45,176 bases of DNA from the NCBI RefSeq assembly GCF_027856955.1, contig NZ_JAPSMD010000011.1, positions 1-45,176 on the forward strand, in the 5' to 3' direction. Source of the stretch: Falsiroseomonas oryzae (GTDB lineage Bacteria; Pseudomonadota; Alphaproteobacteria; Acetobacterales; Acetobacteraceae). The notes beneath the pieces are model-generated. The model ran no database searches, was not told the origin of the DNA, and saw nothing but the letters and a program-made list of their open reading frames with translations. Below, one piece after another: positions 1 to 7,832 of this stretch. Position 1 is the first letter of the stretch; each line of letters opens with the position of its first letter. A program made the translations under genes and the position numbers.

Positions 1-387
1 CCGCGGAACCCATCGAGGCCAGCTACCACATGGTGGCAATCAAAGGCCGCAGACATGACCGCACGCGCGCCGCCCAAGCCAGCCGAGACGATCATGCTTG
101 CAGGGCGGGGACCGTCCAGACATGGTCGAACAACAGCGTGCGCGTGACGGAACGGAACGTCAGCGCGTCAACCGTGGAACTGGCTGCAGCGCCGCTGTCC
201 GTGCAGGTGACGAAGCGGCGGATCCTGTGATCCTCGTTCTGCAACTATAGCCGTGCACGCAACCTCGGCGCAGCCAACCTCCACAACGACGCTGCGGAGC
301 GCCACTGTACCCGCCGTCGTCGTCACGAACCTCCGACCGCACGACCCGGCTGCCGGGGGCGTTCAGCCGCCGAACGACCGCTCCCCT
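1..387. other. No supportable gene in the left edge
   Basis: I find no open frame here with recognisable protein features. The short frames present are arginine-rich products of GC-skewed sequence and lack a ribosome site. The dehydrogenase gene to the right ends at 388 and is read towards this edge, so the stretch is probably its 3' flank plus the edge of a neighbour outside the window. Confidence 0.5.
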
Positions 388-1464
388 TCAAGGCGTGATT
401 GCGACCTTCATCACGCCGTCCCGCTGATGGCTGAAGAGGTCATAGGCCTCTACGATCTGGTCGAGCGTGAAGCGATGCGTGACCAGGGGCTTGAGGTCGA
501 GCCGACCGTTCGCGATCACCTCCATCAACCGTCGCATGCGCTCCTTGCCACCCGGGCAGAGCGTGGTGACGATGGTATGGTCGCCAAGGCCGGCAGCGAA
601 GGCGTCGTATGGGATGGTCAGGTCGGTAGAATAGACGCCGAGGGAGGAGAGCGTCCCGCCCGGGCGCAGCACGCGCAGCGCGCCCTCGAAGGTGGACTGG
701 GCGCCGAGCGCCTCGATCGCGACGTCGACGCCACGCCCGTCCGTCAGGCGCATGATTTCCTGCACGGCATTGACCTGGGAGAAGTCCACCAAGTGGTCTG
801 CTCCGAGGCGACGCGCGATGGCAAGCCGCTCGGGCACGCGGTCCACGGCGATGATGGTCGTCGCGCCCATCAGCTTCGCCCCGGCGGTCGCGCAGAGGCC
901 GATCGGTCCCTGGGCGAAAACCGCGACCGTATCGCCGATCTGGACCTTGCCGCTCTCGGCGCCTGAGAAGCCGGTGGACATGATGTCCGGGCACATCAGC
1001 ACCTGCTCGTCCGTCAGATCGTCCGGCACCGAGGCGAGGTTCGTCATGGCATCAGGCACCAGCACGTACTCGGCCTGGCATCCGTCGATCGTGTTGCCGA
1101 AGCGCCAGCCGCCCATCGGGCGCCACCCGTGCTTCGTGCCTGCACCGTCCTGGCTGCACCGCCCGCAGAGGCACGCGTTCGACCAGCCGGAAGGCGTGAT
1201 GGCGCCCGCGATCACCCGCTGGCCTTCGCGGTACCCCTTCACGCCCGACCCAAGGCGTTCGATCACGCCGACCGGCTCATGGCCGATCGTGAGTCCTTCC
1301 GCTACCGGATACTCCCCCTTCATGATGTGCACGTCGGTGCCACAGATGGTCGTCGTGGTGATGCGAAGCAGCGCGTCGAGCGGGCCGACCTCGGGGACCG
1401 GCTTCTCGCGCAACTCGATCCTTCCCGGTTCGACGAAGGCCGTGGCCTTCATGGTCTTGGGCAT
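388..1464 (-). CDS. Zinc-dependent alcohol dehydrogenase (secondary-alcohol type)
   Basis: A 358-residue MDR-family NAD(P)-dependent alcohol dehydrogenase, which oxidises an alcohol or reduces a ketone/aldehyde in the cytoplasm. The N-terminal GroES-like domain carries the catalytic-zinc motif CGTDVH (about residues 41-46), then GHEPVG. A CPDIMSTGF motif near residue 158 supplies an aspartate in the position used by the thermophilic/clostridial isopropanol dehydrogenases. The Rossmann glycine motif (GPIGL) follows. A cysteine-rich loop (CLCGRC) resembles a structural-zinc loop but has fewer cysteines than classical ADH. Overall it looks closer to the TbADH/CbADH secondary-alcohol branch than to ethanol dehydrogenases. 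An ATG 12 bases downstream (MKATAF) is an alternative start. It lies downstream of the CBS/HTH genes on the same strand, probably in one stress-responsive operon. The substrate cannot be read from sequence. Confidence 0.88.
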   Translation of the reverse strand: MPKTMKATAFVEPGRIELREKPVPEVGPLDALLRITTTTICGTDVHIMKGEYPVAEGLTIGHEPVGVIERLGSGVKGYREGQRVIAGAITPSGWSNACLCGRCSQDGAGTKHGWRPMGGWRFGNTIDGCQAEYVLVPDAMTNLASVPDDLTDEQVLMCPDIMSTGFSGAESGKVQIGDTVAVFAQGPIGLCATAGAKLMGATTIIAVDRVPERLAIARRLGADHLVDFSQVNAVQEIMRLTDGRGVDVAIEALGAQSTFEGALRVLRPGGTLSSLGVYSTDLTIPYDAFAAGLGDHTIVTTLCPGGKERMRRLMEVIANGRLDLKPLVTHRFTLDQIVEAYDLFSHQRDGVMKVAITP

Positions 1465-1500
1465 CGGTAAGCTCCCTCGAGATGCAGCGTCGGGGCGCGC

Positions 1501-2262
1501 CTAGCGCGCTCCGAGCAGGAAAGGCGGTGGCGCCGAGAACTCGGTCTTCACGCGCTTAACGCCGGCGAGTCCCTCGCCGCGCACCCGAAAGGCGCGGCGG
1601 ATGTCCTCGGACCCGCAGAAGCCGTGCAGGCGCACGACACCGTCGGCGACGTCGAAGAACATGAGCTGGCTGCCGAACCAGGACCGCGCGCGCAGCGCGG
1701 TGGACAGTGCGCGCCGGATTTCCGCATCCGATCGGGGAGCGGTGGTTCCACCTTCGCCGATGATGAGGGCGCGCAAAAGGTCGGCGCGAGAAACGAGCCC
1801 GACCAGGCTACCGTCGCGGAGCACGGGCACGCGGCGCACACTGCGCGTCTCCATGATGTGGGCGACCTGCTCCGCTGTCGCCTCCTCGTTCACGCTTGCC
1901 ACGTCCATGGTCATGGCGTCCTTCACGGTGCGACCATGCACGCGGGCGAAGCGCGCCGCCTCCGATTCGGGGGCGCGGAACAGGCTGGCGAACCACGCAG
2001 CCCTCGGCGCCGAAGGAGCTGCCAGCCGCCTGATCAGATCACCTTCAGTGATGATCCCCACAAGCTGCCCGTCCTCCCCAACTACCGGCGCGCCCGAGAC
2101 TCCGCGTTCGGCCATGGCGTGGGCCGCGGCTTCCAGCCCCATGTCTGGCAAGAAGGTGAGCGGGCCGGTCGACATCAGATCACGCGCGAGCCTCTCGCTT
2201 CCCCTTACCGCGGTTCGCGCCGCGAGCGGCCGCATCGGTTGAATGACTGCCCGGCGATCCAT
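1501..2262 (-). CDS. CBS-pair and BON domain protein
   Basis: A soluble protein of about 253 residues. Two CBS motifs form a Bateman module: the first begins at DLMSTGPLTF with GIITEGDLIRRL, the second at DAMTMDVASV with GLVSRADLLRAL. Such pairs usually bind adenine nucleotides and act as energy sensors. A C-terminal BON domain (from about RSDAEIRRALSTAL to the end, with VVRLHGFCGS) suggests association with membrane or phospholipid. The start is uncertain: ATG at 2262 is chosen, but 2280 and 2235 also fit and every choice overlaps the end of the upstream HTH frame. CBS proteins of this kind often accompany Usp and dehydrogenase genes in oxygen-limitation regulons. The ligand is unknown. Confidence 0.8.
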   Translation of the reverse strand: MDRRAVIQPMRPLAARTAVRGSERLARDLMSTGPLTFLPDMGLEAAAHAMAERGVSGAPVVGEDGQLVGIITEGDLIRRLAAPSAPRAAWFASLFRAPESEAARFARVHGRTVKDAMTMDVASVNEEATAEQVAHIMETRSVRRVPVLRDGSLVGLVSRADLLRALIIGEGGTTAPRSDAEIRRALSTALRARSWFGSQLMFFDVADGVVRLHGFCGSEDIRRAFRVRGEGLAGVKRVKTEFSAPPPFLLGAR

Positions 2263-2539
2263 GGGACTGTGCCAAGCCATCCTGCGGGTCCGAGGAAATT
2301 GCACTGCCGCTCGCAGGGGCGAGGTTCGGTCCGCCGCAGGCGTCGGCAGGGGAGCTCGCCGCGCCGCAGGTCGCATGCGTGGCCAGGAACGCTTCAAGAT
2401 CACGGGGGATGACGCGCCACTCGCGCCCGAGATCGATCGCCCGGAGCTGCCGCAGCTTGATCCAGTGGCGGACGCTCGCCTCCGACACCTGAACCAGCTC
2501 CGCCACGTCCTTCACGGTGAGGAATCGCCGAGTCAGCAT
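2180..2539 (-). CDS. Small excisionase/MerR-like helix-turn-helix protein
   Basis: A frame of about 119 residues opening with a compact winged HTH of the HTH_17/excisionase type: FLTVKDVAELVQVSEASVRHW at residues 6-26, followed by the wing and REWRVIPRDLEAFL. This domain binds DNA and could regulate neighbouring genes. Only the first 60 residues are convincing. The rest is low-complexity Ala/Ser/Gly and overlaps the start of the CBS gene, so the real stop may be reached through uninformative sequence. It is divergent from the Usp gene at 2757, with an FNR-type box in the intergenic region. It may be a local regulator rather than a phage excisionase, since no integrase is nearby. Confidence 0.65.
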   Translation of the reverse strand: MLTRRFLTVKDVAELVQVSEASVRHWIKLRQLRAIDLGREWRVIPRDLEAFLATHATCGAASSPADACGGPNLAPASGSAISSDPQDGLAQSHGSPGSHSTDAAARGANRGKGKREARA

Positions 2540-2603
2540 CGCGCCACTCCGGGCTGCCGTCCTGCCATGGCCGCAGAGTGCCAGCGAGGCGAAGGCGCCG
2601 GCA

Positions 2604-2617
2604 TTGAGCCACATCAA
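2604..2617. promoter_or_regulatory. FNR/FixK-type operator
   Basis: TTGA-GCCACA-TCAA matches the FNR/CRP-family dyad TTGA-N6-TCAA. It sits between the divergent HTH gene (start 2539) and Usp gene (start 2757). Usp, CBS and dehydrogenase genes are commonly under FNR-type control, which fits an oxygen-limitation regulon. The -10 elements are not clear on either side. Confidence 0.55.
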
Positions 2618-2756
2618 TGCGCATCGAGCATCGTCGAGTGCATCTGAGCGTGGGTGGCGCGAACGCTGCCCCGCAGATCCCGGCCTGCCTCGCATGCAGG
2701 CCCGCCGCGCCGGGCGGCGACGCAGGGGTCCGCGCCAATCTCGAGGAGAAGACACC

Positions 2757-3581
2757 GTGGCCATCACGACGATCGCGCTGCATGTGGAACCCGGCGCGCC
2801 GGAGACGGTGGAGGCATGCCTTGCACTGCCGTTGGCGATCGCCGAGGCCCACGCCGCGCATGTGACGGCCCTCGTCTTCGCGGCCGGCGCGTTCCGCGAC
2901 GCGTCCGGCGCGGACATCACGTCCCTGACCGACCAGGACCTCACCGCCCGCGAGGAAGCGGCCGCCGTGCAGGTGCGCAAGGCGCTGGAGGCGCGGGGCC
3001 TCCGCTTCGAGGTGCGCGGCCGCAGCAGCTTCGCCTACGGGGTCGGCGAGGTCCTCGCCGACCAGATGCGGGTCAGCGACGTCGGGATCATGTCGTTCGG
3101 CGCCGGCGTCGATGCCGGGAAGCGCTTCGTCGCGTCCGGCGGCATCTTCTCCTCCGGGCGGCCGCTGCTGCTGGTGCCGCCCGGGAACGCCGCCTCGTCG
3201 CATCCGACGCGCCTGGTGCTGGCCTGGGACGCCTCGCCGGCGGCGGTGCGCGCGATCCATGGCGCGCTGCCCTTCATCAAGCGGGCGGAAGCGGTCACCG
3301 TGGTGAGCGTCACGGACGACAAGGAGTTCCGGCCGGGCCAGTCGGGCGTCGAACTGGCGCATCTGCTGGCGCGCCATGGCGCGCAGGCGGCCTTCCGCCC
3401 CGTCCAGCGCGGCCGCGGCGGCGTGGGGGCCGCCATCCTGGACGTCGCGCGGGAGGTCCAGGCCGACATGATGGTGATGGGTGCCGTCCGCCACGCGCCG
3501 CTGCACAACCTGGTGTTCGGCAGCGCGACAATGGACCTGCTCGACCGCGGCCCGGCGCTGCCCACGCTGCTGGCCGAATAG
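2757..3581 (+). CDS. Tandem universal stress protein (UspA family)
   Basis: A 274-residue cytoplasmic protein with the two-domain Usp layout. The N-terminal half (residues 1-140) is degenerate. The C-terminal half opens with RLVLAWDASPAAVRAI and ends with the ATP-loop-like segment VMGAVRHAPLHNLVFGSAT (about residues 240-258), the G-2x-G-9x-G(S/T) type motif of nucleotide-binding Usps. Such proteins increase survival under oxygen, nutrient or metal stress. The GTG start at 2757 is chosen because GAGGAGAA lies 7 bases upstream and the preceding in-frame sequence is arginine-rich non-coding type. It is divergent from the HTH/CBS/ADH genes and 88 bases upstream of the cation ATPase, with which it may be co-transcribed. 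Confidence 0.85.
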   Translation: MAITTIALHVEPGAPETVEACLALPLAIAEAHAAHVTALVFAAGAFRDASGADITSLTDQDLTAREEAAAVQVRKALEARGLRFEVRGRSSFAYGVGEVLADQMRVSDVGIMSFGAGVDAGKRFVASGGIFSSGRPLLLVPPGNAASSHPTRLVLAWDASPAAVRAIHGALPFIKRAEAVTVVSVTDDKEFRPGQSGVELAHLLARHGAQAAFRPVQRGRGGVGAAILDVAREVQADMMVMGAVRHAPLHNLVFGSATMDLLDRGPALPTLLAE

Positions 3582-3669
3582 GACCGGTCGGACGATCCGT
3601 CCGCCCGATCGGCCCGGCGTCTTCGGGCCGAGCAACGGGTGGACGGCCACCTCATCGAGGACGGGCGCC

Positions 3670-6336
3670 GTGCCGGGTGGTTCGAAGTCGTCGGGCGAAC
3701 ACGTGCCGCGTGGCGAGGATGCCGCGTGGCACAGCCTCGCCTCCGAAGAGGCGATGAGGCGCGTCGTCGCGCAGCCCGAAGGCCTGACCGGGGCCGAGGC
3801 GGCGCGACGGCTGGCCGCGCACGGGCCGAACCGCCTGCCCGAGGCGCGGGCGCGGGGACCGGTCCTGCGGTTCCTGGCGCACTTCCACAACGTGCTGATC
3901 TACGTGCTGCTCGGCGCGGCCGCGGTGACCGCCGCCCTGCAGCATTGGGTGGACACCGGGGTGATCCTGGCCGTGGTGCTGGCCAATGCGGCGATCTGCT
4001 TCATCCAGGAGGGAAAGGCCGAGGCCGCGATGGCGGCGATCCGGCAGATGCTCGCCCCCCGCGCCGCCGTGCTGCGCGACGGGCGGCGGGCGAGCGTGGA
4101 CGGGGCGGACCTCGTGCCGGGCGACATCGTGCTGCTCGAGGCGGGCGACAAGGTGCCCGCCGACCTGCGCGTGATCGAGGCGCGGGGGCTTGCGGCGCAG
4201 GAGGCGATCCTCACCGGTGAATCGTTGCCGGTGGAGAAGTCGGTCGAGCCGGTGTCGGCCGATGCCGCGCTGGGCGACCGCCGGTCGATGATGTGGTCCG
4301 GCACGCTGCTCACGCAGGGCACGGCGCGGGGCGTCGTGGTCGCGACCGGCACCCGGACCGAGATCGGGCGGATCGGCGGCCTTCTCGCCGAGGTCGAGCA
4401 ACTGACGACGCCGCTCGTCGCGCAGATGGACCACTTCGCGCGCTGGCTGTCCTTCCTGATCCTGCTCGTCTCGGGCCTGCTGCTGCTCTACGGCTACTTC
4501 GTCGGCCACCACGAGTTTTCTGAGCTGTTCATGGCCGTCGTCGGCCTGTCGGTCGCGGCGATTCCCGAAGGCCTGCCCGCGGTGATGACCATCACGCTCG
4601 CCATCGGCGTGCAGGCGATGGCGCGGCGCCACGCGATCGTCCGTCGCCTGCCGGCGATCGAGGCGATCGGCTCGGTCTCGGTCATCTGCACCGACAAGAC
4701 CGGGACGCTGACGCGCAACGAGATGGTGGTGACCGCGGCCGAGACGCCCGCCGGCGCCTTCGAGATCGGCGGCGAGGGCTATGCGCCGGAAGGCAGCGTC
4801 GCGCCGTCGGGCGACCTGTCGCGCCTGGCCCTTGCGGCGGCGCTCTGCAACGACGCTGCGCTGCACCGGAAGGATGCGCACTGGACGGTCGAGGGCGACC
4901 CGATGGAGGGCGCGCTGCTGGCCTTCGCCGGCAAGGTCGGCGGCGACCATGCGGCGCGGCGGCTGGACGCGATCCCCTTCGACAGCCGCCATCGCTTCAT
5001 GGCCGTGCTGAGCGACGGCGCGGCGGGCCGCCTGGTCCATGTGAAGGGCGCGCCGGAGCGGGTGCTGCGCATGTGCGGCGGCATCGAGTACGGGCATTGG
5101 CACGACCGGGCCGACGCCATGGCGCGGCGCGGCCTGCGTGTCCTGGCGCTGGCGGAGCGGCCCGAGGCAGGCGGGCGCATCGACGCCGCCGCGCTGGAGG
5201 GGGGACTGACTTTTCTCGGCCTGCTCGGGCTGATCGACCCGCCCCGGCCCGAGGCCATCGCCGCCGTGGCGGAATGCCGGGCGGCGGGGATCAGGGTCAA
5301 GATGATCACCGGCGACCATGCGGGCACCGCCGCGGCGATCGCCGCGCAGATCGGGCTGGAGAATACCCGCCGCGTGCTGACCGGGGTCGATCTCGACAGG
5401 CTGGACGAGGCGCAGCTTGCGCTGGAGGCGGTCTCCGTCGACGTCTTCGCCCGCACCAGCCCAGAACACAAGCTGCGCCTCGTAACTGCGCTGCAGGCGA
5501 ACGGCCTCACGGTCGCGATGACCGGTGACGGCGTCAACGACGCGCCGGCGCTGAAGCGCGCCGATGCGGGCATCGCCATGGGCCTGAAGGGAGCGGAGGC
5601 GGCGAAGCAGGCCGCCGATCTCGTGCTCGCGGACGACAACTTCGCCTCCATCGCCGCCGCGGTGCGGGAGGGGCGGACGGTCTACGACAACCTGAAGAAG
5701 GTGATCAGCTGGACGCTTCCCACCAATGCCGGGGAAGCCATGGTGATTGCCCTGGCGCTGCTGGCGGGCCTGGCCCTGCCGGTGACCGCCGTGCAGATCC
5801 TCTGGGTGAACCTCATCACGGCGATCACCCTGGGCCTGGCGCTGGCGTTCGAGCCGACCGAGGCTGGGACCATGGCCCGTCCGCCACGCTCGCGCAGTGC
5901 GCCGATCCTCACCGGCGAACTCGTCTGGCACGTGGCGATGGTGGCGGTCCTGTTCCTGGCCGCGGTCTTCGGCGTCTTCAGCTATGCGATCGACCGGGGA
6001 TACCCGCTGGCGCTGGCGCAGACCATGGCGATGAACACGCTGGTGGTGCTGGAGATCTTCCACCTTTTCTTCATCCGCAACATCCACGGCACCTCGCTGA
6101 CCTGGGACGCCGCGAAGGGGACGAAGGTCGTCTGGACGGTCGTCATCGTCATCACCGCGGCGCAGTTCGCCGTCACCTACCTGCCGCCGCTCCAGGCGCT
6201 GCTGGGCACCGAACCCGTGCCGCTGGCCGATGGCCTGATGATCCTCGCCGTCGGTGCGGCCTTCTTCGCCATCATCGAGATCGAGAAGCAGATCAGGTTG
6301 GGGTTGAGGGGACGCAGCGAGATGAAGACAGGATGA
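3670..6336 (+). CDS. P2-type cation-transporting ATPase
   Basis: An inner-membrane pump of about 888 residues with every P-type ATPase hallmark: actuator TGES (ILTGESLPVEK), membrane helix PEGLPA, phosphorylation motif DKTGTLT, KGAPE in the nucleotide domain, and the hinge TGDGVNDAPAL. An N-terminal cation-ATPase domain (HSLASEEAMRRV...GLTGAEAARRL) and a C-terminal six-helix block are present. PEGLPA and the overall length place it with the P2 (Ca2+/Na+-like) pumps. The later helix reads NLITAITLGLALAF, without the aspartate typical of SERCA site II, so the ion is uncertain. The GTG at 3670 has GAGGA about 10 bases upstream and is preferred to GTG 3703. Its position beside the Mrp antiporter operon suggests shared ion or alkali homeostasis. 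Confidence 0.9.
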   Translation: MPGGSKSSGEHVPRGEDAAWHSLASEEAMRRVVAQPEGLTGAEAARRLAAHGPNRLPEARARGPVLRFLAHFHNVLIYVLLGAAAVTAALQHWVDTGVILAVVLANAAICFIQEGKAEAAMAAIRQMLAPRAAVLRDGRRASVDGADLVPGDIVLLEAGDKVPADLRVIEARGLAAQEAILTGESLPVEKSVEPVSADAALGDRRSMMWSGTLLTQGTARGVVVATGTRTEIGRIGGLLAEVEQLTTPLVAQMDHFARWLSFLILLVSGLLLLYGYFVGHHEFSELFMAVVGLSVAAIPEGLPAVMTITLAIGVQAMARRHAIVRRLPAIEAIGSVSVICTDKTGTLTRNEMVVTAAETPAGAFEIGGEGYAPEGSVAPSGDLSRLALAAALCNDAALHRKDAHWTVEGDPMEGALLAFAGKVGGDHAARRLDAIPFDSRHRFMAVLSDGAAGRLVHVKGAPERVLRMCGGIEYGHWHDRADAMARRGLRVLALAERPEAGGRIDAAALEGGLTFLGLLGLIDPPRPEAIAAVAECRAAGIRVKMITGDHAGTAAAIAAQIGLENTRRVLTGVDLDRLDEAQLALEAVSVDVFARTSPEHKLRLVTALQANGLTVAMTGDGVNDAPALKRADAGIAMGLKGAEAAKQAADLVLADDNFASIAAAVREGRTVYDNLKKVISWTLPTNAGEAMVIALALLAGLALPVTAVQILWVNLITAITLGLALAFEPTEAGTMARPPRSRSAPILTGELVWHVAMVAVLFLAAVFGVFSYAIDRGYPLALAQTMAMNTLVVLEIFHLFFIRNIHGTSLTWDAAKGTKVVWTVVIVITAAQFAVTYLPPLQALLGTEPVPLADGLMILAVGAAFFAIIEIEKQIRLGLRGRSEMKTG

Positions 6337-6473
6337 GGCATCGGCTACCCGCGGTTGCGTCGCCCTGGCACCGGGCAGCGCCTCGACCGACCAGATGCTC
6401 CTGACCATTGGGATGACGCTGTCTGCCGTTGCCCCTGCGACGGCGAACATCGACATCACCGTACCTGGTTCGC

Positions 6474-6501
6474 GGCGCGGCCACCTCGGCGGTGGGCCGC
6501 G
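6474..6501. terminator. GC-rich hairpin between convergent genes
   Basis: GCGCGGCCACC and GGTGGGCCGCGC pair around a TCGG loop with a single-base bulge, in the 167-base gap where the ATPase (+) and the NtrC-type regulator (-) converge. There is no T-tract, so intrinsic termination is only plausible. The rest of the gap (6337-6473) holds nothing recognisable. Confidence 0.4.
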
Positions 6502-6503
6502 CT

Positions 6504-7832
6504 TCATCCCTCGCCGCTCAACCCGAGGTCGCGCATGCGCTTCCAGAGCGTCGTGCGCGAGACGCCGAGGAGGCGCGCTGCCTCGGACCGGCTGCCGCCC
6601 GCGCGGCGAAGGGCGTCCTCGATCGCCTGCCGCGCCGCCTCGTCCAGCGCGCCCTCGAGCGATGCGTCGCGCGGGCCGGGCGGAGGTTCCAGCACGCCCT
6701 CGGGGAACAGGTCCGCCGCTATCAGCTCCTCGGCCTCGCTGAGCGCGACGGCGCGCTCGATCCGGTTGCGCAGCTCGCGCACATTGCCCGGCCAGTCGTG
6801 CGCCGAGAGGGCGGCCAGCGCCGCCTCGCCCAGCCGGCGCGGACCGAGGGCGAAGCGGGTGAGCGTCTCCGCCAGCAGCCGCACCGTGAGGCCCGGCAGG
6901 TCCTCGGGCCGTTGGCGGAGCGGCGGGATGGCCACGGAAAGGACGTTGAGGCGATAGAGCAGGTCCTCGCGGAACGTACCGTCCCGTACACGCGCGGCGA
7001 GATCGGCATGCGTGGCGCAGACGATCCGCGCGGCGAAGGGGCGCTCCGCCGTGGCGCCGACCGGCAGGAAGCTGCGTTCCTGGACAAGGCGGAGCAGCTT
7101 GGCCTGCAGCTCGGGCGACAGCTCGGCAACCTCGTCGAGCAGCAGCGTCCCCGCGCCCGCGCGCTCCACCACGCCGGTCGCGCGCGCGACGGCGCCGGTG
7201 AAGGCGCCGCGCTCATGGCCGAACAGCGTGCTCTCGGCCAGTTCGCGCGGGATGGCGGCACAGTTGACGGCGACGAAGGGGTGCGCGCCGCGGGCCGAAG
7301 CCGCGTGCAGGAAGCGCGCCGCGACCTCCTTGCCGACGCCCGTCTCGCCGGTCAGCACCACGGGCACGTCCACCCGCGCGGCCTTGCGCAGCGTCGCCTC
7401 GACCGCGCGCATAGCGGCCGAGACGCCGAGCTGCGGCAGCTCCCCGATATCCGATGCGGGCGGCGCCGCAGCCAGCGCAGCGCCGAGTTCCGTCACCAGC
7501 CGGTCCACATCCACCGGCTTGGTGAGGTAGTCGCGCGCGCCGGCGCGGACCAGACGCACGGCCTGCGCCACCTCGCCGAAGGCGGTCATGAAGAAGGCCG
7601 GCATGGCGCCGAAGCCGGCCACCAGTCGGCGATAGACCTCCTCGCCCGACATGTCGGGCAGGCGGATGTCGCTGATCACCGCATCGGGGCGGAGCGCAGC
7701 AGACTCGCGCAGCGCCTCGGCGCCGCTCACTGCCAGACGCGGACGATAGCCCTCCAGGCGCAGCCGCTGGACCAGGGCGGGGCCGAGCACTGGATCGTCC
7801 TCGACGACCAGGATCACCTTCGGGCCGCTCAT
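6504..7832 (-). CDS. NtrC-family sigma-54 response regulator (Mrp-linked)
   Basis: A 442-residue cytoplasmic activator. The receiver domain (residues 1-120) has acidic pocket EDD at 11-13, phosphoacceptor Asp55 (SDIRLPDMSG) and the KP switch lysine (YLTKPVD). The AAA+ domain has Walker A GETGVGKE, the sigma-54-contact loop GAFTGA (GHERGAFTGA) and a Walker-B-like LLLDEVAEL. The Fis-type HTH at the C terminus is SRSEAARLLGVSRTTLWKRM. GAFTGA means it should activate sigma-54 promoters. It overlaps the kinase gene by an ATGA and is the last gene of the mrp operon, whose own promoter is sigma-54 type, so positive autoregulation is likely. It is clearly paralogous to the regulator at 29847-31202. 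Confidence 0.93.
   Translation of the reverse strand: MSGPKVILVVEDDPVLGPALVQRLRLEGYRPRLAVSGAEALRESAALRPDAVISDIRLPDMSGEEVYRRLVAGFGAMPAFFMTAFGEVAQAVRLVRAGARDYLTKPVDVDRLVTELGAALAAAPPASDIGELPQLGVSAAMRAVEATLRKAARVDVPVVLTGETGVGKEVAARFLHAASARGAHPFVAVNCAAIPRELAESTLFGHERGAFTGAVARATGVVERAGAGTLLLDEVAELSPELQAKLLRLVQERSFLPVGATAERPFAARIVCATHADLAARVRDGTFREDLLYRLNVLSVAIPPLRQRPEDLPGLTVRLLAETLTRFALGPRRLGEAALAALSAHDWPGNVRELRNRIERAVALSEAEELIAADLFPEGVLEPPPGPRDASLEGALDEAARQAIEDALRRAGGSRSEAARLLGVSRTTLWKRMRDLGLSGEG

Noticed and set aside
2655-2669. TGGCGCG-AACG-CTGC, a possible sigma-54 promoter before the Usp gene
   Set aside because: GG and GC are correctly spaced but two consensus bases differ, no GTYC-N8-GRAC dyad lies upstream, and such matches are common in GC-rich DNA.
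6366-6380. TGGCACC after the ATPase stop as a sigma-54 element
   Set aside because: The GC of the -12 element is out of register and there is no downstream gene on that strand.
3652-6507. A 951-codon open frame antisense to the P-type ATPase
   Set aside because: It mirrors the ATPase codons in GC-rich DNA, is rich in Arg/Gly/His/Gln and shows no domain; the sense strand has all P-type motifs.
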